NCBI RefSeq assembly: GCF_030246865.1
Contig: NZ_CP126738.1
Location: forward strand, 2,356,001-2,420,000
Direction of reading: 5' to 3'
DNA length: 64,000 nucleotides
Source of the DNA: Microbacterium sp. zg-B96
GTDB taxonomy: Bacteria > Actinomycetota > Actinomycetes > Actinomycetales > Microbacteriaceae
This document shows, piece after piece, positions 61,128 through 64,000 of the stretch. Every line of letters starts with the position of its first letter. The first letter of the stretch is position 1. The notes beneath the pieces are model-generated. The model was not told the origin of the DNA. It was given only the letters and a program-made list of their open reading frames with translations, and made no database searches. The translations under genes and the position numbers were made by a program.

Positions 61128-61711
61128 GCGGTCACCCCCATCGCCGTGCGCAGGCGCGACAGGCCGTCACGCATCCGGGTCTTGATCGTCCCCAGGGGTG
61201 CCCCCACCAGGGTCGAGATTTCGCTCTGACTGTAGCCGCCGTAGTACGCCAGGACGATCGCCTCGCGCTGCGGATCGGGAAGGGTCGACAGCGCACCGGC
61301 CACCTTCTCCCCCTCCAGCTTCAGTTCCACCTGCTCGGCGACACCGTCGTGGGCGACGTCGATGTCGCGCAGCCCCGCACGCACGTCACGGTCACTGCTC
61401 GACTGCGAGGCCCGCACCCGATCCACCGCGCGGCGGTGGGCGATCGTGAGGACCCACGCTCTCCCCTGTCCCTTGTTCGGAGCGAACCGCGCGGCGGATT
61501 GCCACACCTCCAGGAACACCTCCTGCAGCACCTCTTCGCTCTGCGCGCGGTCCACCAGCACGCGCACGATCAGACCGAACACGCGCGGCACGAGCAGGTC
61601 GTACAGCCGCGCGAACGCGGCCTTGTCTCCGGCGGCCACGCGAACGAGGAGGTCGGCGGCGCGATCGCGCGTCACGCCGTCCTCGGGCTCCTCCACCCCG
61701 TCGATGACCAT
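61124..61711 (-). CDS. sigK: ECF sigma factor SigK-like
   Basis: This 195-residue ECF sigma factor has region 2 (about 15-85, [17 protein letters not shown] and [14 protein letters not shown]) and region 4 (about 125-190, [19 protein letters not shown] then [20 protein letters not shown]). The ATG at 61711 is used; ATG at 61723 is an alternative. It is coupled to rskA and divergent from a fasciclin lipoprotein, the same partner set as M. tuberculosis SigK, RskA and Mpt70/Mpt83. Confidence 0.9.
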   Translation of the reverse strand: MVIDGVEEPEDGVTRDRAADLLVRVAAGDKAAFARLYDLLVPRVFGLIVRVLVDRAQSEEVLQEVFLEVWQSAARFAPNKGQGRAWVLTIAHRRAVDRVRASQSSSDRDVRAGLRDIDVAHDGVAEQVELKLEGEKVAGALSTLPDPQREAIVLAYYGGYSQSEISTLVGAPLGTIKTRMRDGLSRLRTAMGVTA

Positions 61712-61806
61712 CGCCCCCAGCATGCACGCCACCCTGCCTGCCGCCAGAGGGCTTGCCCTGCAGGGCGGGGACGAGTAGGCGATCGCGGATGCCGCGGCGT
61801 CGCATC

Positions 61807-61833
61807 CCATCCGATCCGGCGACCGCTCCGAAC
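61807..61833 (+). promoter_or_regulatory. SigK-like promoter for the fasciclin gene
   Basis: CCATCC (61807-61812), a 15-bp spacer and CCGAAC (61828-61833) resemble the -35 CCATCC and -10 CCGAAT elements I recall for mycobacterial SigK. They lie about 46 bp before the fasciclin start codon. Confidence 0.6.
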
Positions 61834-61878
61834 ACCTGTCATCGCCGCAGTGAGGCGGTACCGACAACGGAGGACATG

Positions 61879-62529
61879 ATGCTCAGCACCAAGAAGAAGA
61901 TCACCGCAGCTCTGACTCTCACGCTGGCGGGCGCGTTCGCGCTGTCGGCATGCACGATGGGCGGCGACACCACCGACGAGGCGACGGACACGATGACGGA
62001 GGAATCCATGACGCCGGAGGCGATGGATGCCACGGCGATGCTCGTCGGAGCCGGCTGCGAGGACTACGCCGAGGCCGTCCCGGATGGACCGGGCTCGATC
62101 GAGGAGATGTCCCAGGTACCGGTGGCCACCGCGGCATCCACCAGTCCGGTGCTCACCACGCTCACCGCCGCCGTCAGCGGCCAACTGAACCCCGAGGTGA
62201 ATCTGGTGGAGACGCTCAACGGCGGCGAGTACACGGTGTTCGCTCCGGTGGACGACGCGTTCGCGAAGATCGATGAGGCCACGATCGAGTCGCTGAAGAC
62301 CGACACCGACACGTTGACGTCGATCCTGACGTACCACGTGGTCGATGGCCGGGTGGATCCTGCGGACATCGCCGGCACTCACACGACGCTGCAGGGCGCG
62401 GACATCGAAGTGACCGGCTCTGGGGATGAGTGGATGGTCAACGACGCCATGGTCATCTGCGGCGGCGTGCAGACCGAAAATGCCACCGTCTACCTGCTCG
62501 ACACGGTGCTGATGCCTCCGGCACAGTGA
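61879..62529 (+). CDS. Fasciclin-domain lipoprotein (Mpt70/Mpt83-like)
   Basis: This 216-residue protein has a signal peptide with lipobox ALSAC (lipidated cysteine at 25), a Thr/Met/Glu-rich linker and one FAS1 domain (about 75-215; [14 protein letters not shown] and [12 protein letters not shown]). FAS1 domains mediate adhesion-like contacts at the cell surface. ATG 61879 is preferred to 61876 because GGAGG then has normal spacing. It is divergent from sigK and preceded by a SigK-like promoter, so it is the likely target of that sigma factor. Confidence 0.9.
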   Translation: MLSTKKKITAALTLTLAGAFALSACTMGGDTTDEATDTMTEESMTPEAMDATAMLVGAGCEDYAEAVPDGPGSIEEMSQVPVATAASTSPVLTTLTAAVSGQLNPEVNLVETLNGGEYTVFAPVDDAFAKIDEATIESLKTDTDTLTSILTYHVVDGRVDPADIAGTHTTLQGADIEVTGSGDEWMVNDAMVICGGVQTENATVYLLDTVLMPPAQ

Positions 62530-62716
62530 TCGACCCGGGTCGCGGCGGGGGGGCCGCGGCCCGTGGTGGGCGGTGCGGCCGCCGGCGCTCTGGGGGCGTC
62601 GGCGGCCGTTGCACCGTTGAGGGGCCCGCGTCAAGTGTGATATTGCGGCGTGGCGGCGGGGCTAACGTGTGAGAGGCGAGTGGGCGGCTCTGGGTGCCGC
62701 GACGGCAGGGGGAAGA

Positions 62717-64000
62717 ATGATCGATTCTGGGGTGGACGGCGTCTCCACCGGAGAGCTGCTCGATCAGCGCTACCGCCTGATCGAGCACATCGGCGCCGGC
62801 GGGGCGGCGCGCGTATACCGGGCCGAAGACGAGCACCTGCAGCGCACGATCGCGATCAAGGTGATGCGCGGGCACGTCGACGGCCTGGGCTCGGTCGAGC
62901 GGGCGCGGGCGGAGACGCTGACGCTGGCATCCCTCAGCCACCCCTGCCTGGTGACGCTGTTCGACGCGCGCATCGCGACCAGCGAGGACGAACCGACGTA
63001 TCTGGTGATGGAGTACGTGCCGGGAGTCACGCTGCGCGATCGCATGGCGCAGGGGGCGATGGATGCCGAAGAACTCGCGGGCATCGCCGTCGACATCGCC
63101 GAGGGTATGCACGTCGCGCACATCGCGGGTGTCGTGCACCGCGACATCAAGCCGTCGAACGTGCTGCTGTGGCGCTCGCCCCTGGACGGCGAGCGGTGGC
63201 GGGCGAAGCTGGCGGACTTCGGCATCGCGTACCTGCAGGATTCCACCCGGGCGACCGAGCCGGGGCTGGTTCTAGGCACCGCCGCCTACCTCGCGCCGGA
63301 GCAGGCGCGCGGCGAGTCACCCGCGCCGCCCGCGGACATCTACGCCTTCGGCATCATGCTCATCGAGGCGCTCACCGGCGCGCGGCCGTGGGCGGATGCC
63401 GAGGGGATCGGCGCCCTGATGGCGCGGCTCCTGGACCCGCCGCCGGTGCCCGAGACGCTGCCGCAGCCGTGGTGGTCGCTGCTGCGGCGGATGACGGCGA
63501 TGCGGCCCGAGGATCGGCCCACCGCGCTGGAGGTGGCGACTGCCGCGGCGCAGCTCACGGGGTCGGCGCGCGGGGGGGCTCCGGCCGGTGCCGTCGGTGC
63601 CGTTGCTGGGGCCGCTTCGACTGTGACGGACCAGACGACGCAGGCGCTGGTGCCGGCGGATGCCTCGGGCAAGCCGGCGTCGGCGGATCCGCCGACGGCT
63701 CCGTTGTCGCTGATCCTCCCGCCGTCGGTGGCGGGTGAGACGGCGGTGACGCAGATTTCCCCGGTCGGGCCTGGCGGTGCTGAGGACCGCGTTGAGGCTC
63801 CGCCGGCGGATCGGCGCCGCCGCCTGATCTTGGCTGCCGTCATCGTGCTGCTGCTGCTCGCGCTGGCCGGAGCGGGGATCGCCGCACTGTCCACATTGCG
63901 TCCGACACCCACCCCCACCGCGCCCGCAGTGGAGGACCCCGCGCCCGTCGTGACCCCGACGGAGGAGGAGCCGGCACCGGTGATTGAGGAGGAGCCGGCA
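62717..64000 (+). CDS. Serine/threonine protein kinase (partial, runs off the window)
   Basis: The visible 428 residues include a PknB-type kinase domain (about 18-285) with the glycine loop GAGGAARVY, lysine K48 (IAIKVM), catalytic VVHRDIKPSN (D143) and DFG at 167-169. A long Ala/Thr/Pro linker, a membrane segment (about 373-395, LILAAVIVLLLLALAGAG) and an extracytoplasmic Pro/Glu-rich stretch follow. No PASTA repeats appear before the window ends. The glycine loop is GAGGAA rather than the more usual GxGGMG. GGGGGAAGA precedes its ATG. Confidence 0.92.
   Translation, partial: MIDSGVDGVSTGELLDQRYRLIEHIGAGGAARVYRAEDEHLQRTIAIKVMRGHVDGLGSVERARAETLTLASLSHPCLVTLFDARIATSEDEPTYLVMEYVPGVTLRDRMAQGAMDAEELAGIAVDIAEGMHVAHIAGVVHRDIKPSNVLLWRSPLDGERWRAKLADFGIAYLQDSTRATEPGLVLGTAAYLAPEQARGESPAPPADIYAFGIMLIEALTGARPWADAEGIGALMARLLDPPPVPETLPQPWWSLLRRMTAMRPEDRPTALEVATAAAQLTGSARGGAPAGAVGAVAGAASTVTDQTTQALVPADASGKPASADPPTAPLSLILPPSVAGETAVTQISPVGPGGAEDRVEAPPADRRRRLILAAVIVLLLLALAGAGIAALSTLRPTPTPTAPAVEDPAPVVTPTEEEPAPVIEEEPA

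Overview
The window is high-GC chromosomal DNA from an actinobacterium, most likely a Microbacterium or close relative in the Microbacteriaceae. The evidence is the very strong GC-ending codon bias, the frequent GGATGC and GCATCC words, and several actinobacterial families: CarD, DUF3263, LytR_C, GlnR, a MutT1-like Nudix/SixA protein, SigK/RskA, DUF4032 and a WXG100 protein. Many genes have a TANNNT-like -10 box only 6-7 nt before the start codon and no Shine-Dalgarno sequence, as expected for leaderless mRNAs.

Layout. 0.1-5.2 kb is a minus-strand sugar operon (binding lipoprotein, two permeases, a sucrose-phosphorylase-like GH13 enzyme) with no ATPase of its own; an MsmK/MsiK-type shared ATPase lies at 33.5 kb. 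5.5-10 kb holds a hydrolase/TetR divergent pair, a PhoP-like two-component pair and an orphan WXG100 protein. 10-16.4 kb has groEL with two tandem CIRCE operators, a cold-shock gene, a LytR_C protein, DUF3263, DUF2332, msrB, a nitroreductase, a YdcZ-like transporter and a small monooxygenase. 16.9-20.4 kb encodes an NhaA antiporter fused to a DsbA-like domain, followed by a cNMP-binding thioredoxin-reductase-like protein. 20.5-21.9 kb has a UBP zinc-finger protein and an NAD-epimerase.

22.28-31.9 kb is a 9.6-kb integrative element in a tRNA-Thr(UGU) gene, bounded by a 41-bp direct repeat. It carries integrase, repressor, excisionase, a replication-initiator-like gene with an internal iteron-like array, and several small unknown genes, but no capsid or tail genes. 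It looks like a phage satellite or defective mobile island. Its right half is damaged by a frameshifted IS30 and a truncated IS3, with an FAD monooxygenase as cargo.

32-42 kb holds housekeeping genes: a DsbA-like protein without its cysteines, msmK, a DUF4032 protein, rlmB, cysS, ispDF and carD. 42.9-58 kb is a phosphate-linked island (regX3-senX3, phoU, glnR, ppk with a Nudix/SixA gene, and pstSCAB behind a clear PHO box), interrupted by gpmA, ygfZ and a nitrobindin-like gene. 58-64 kb has an aminotransferase IV, an unknown conserved-looking protein, the sigK-rskA pair divergent from a fasciclin lipoprotein, and the start of a Ser/Thr kinase that runs off the window.

The least explained features are non-coding: a 240-bp array of 20-bp-period repeats that inverts at its centre, just upstream of the pstS PHO box; a candidate three-way-junction RNA near 59.15 kb; and two families of dispersed intergenic repeats. 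One family is always in the sense orientation downstream of a gene; the other is a 76-bp element with 17-bp inverted ends.
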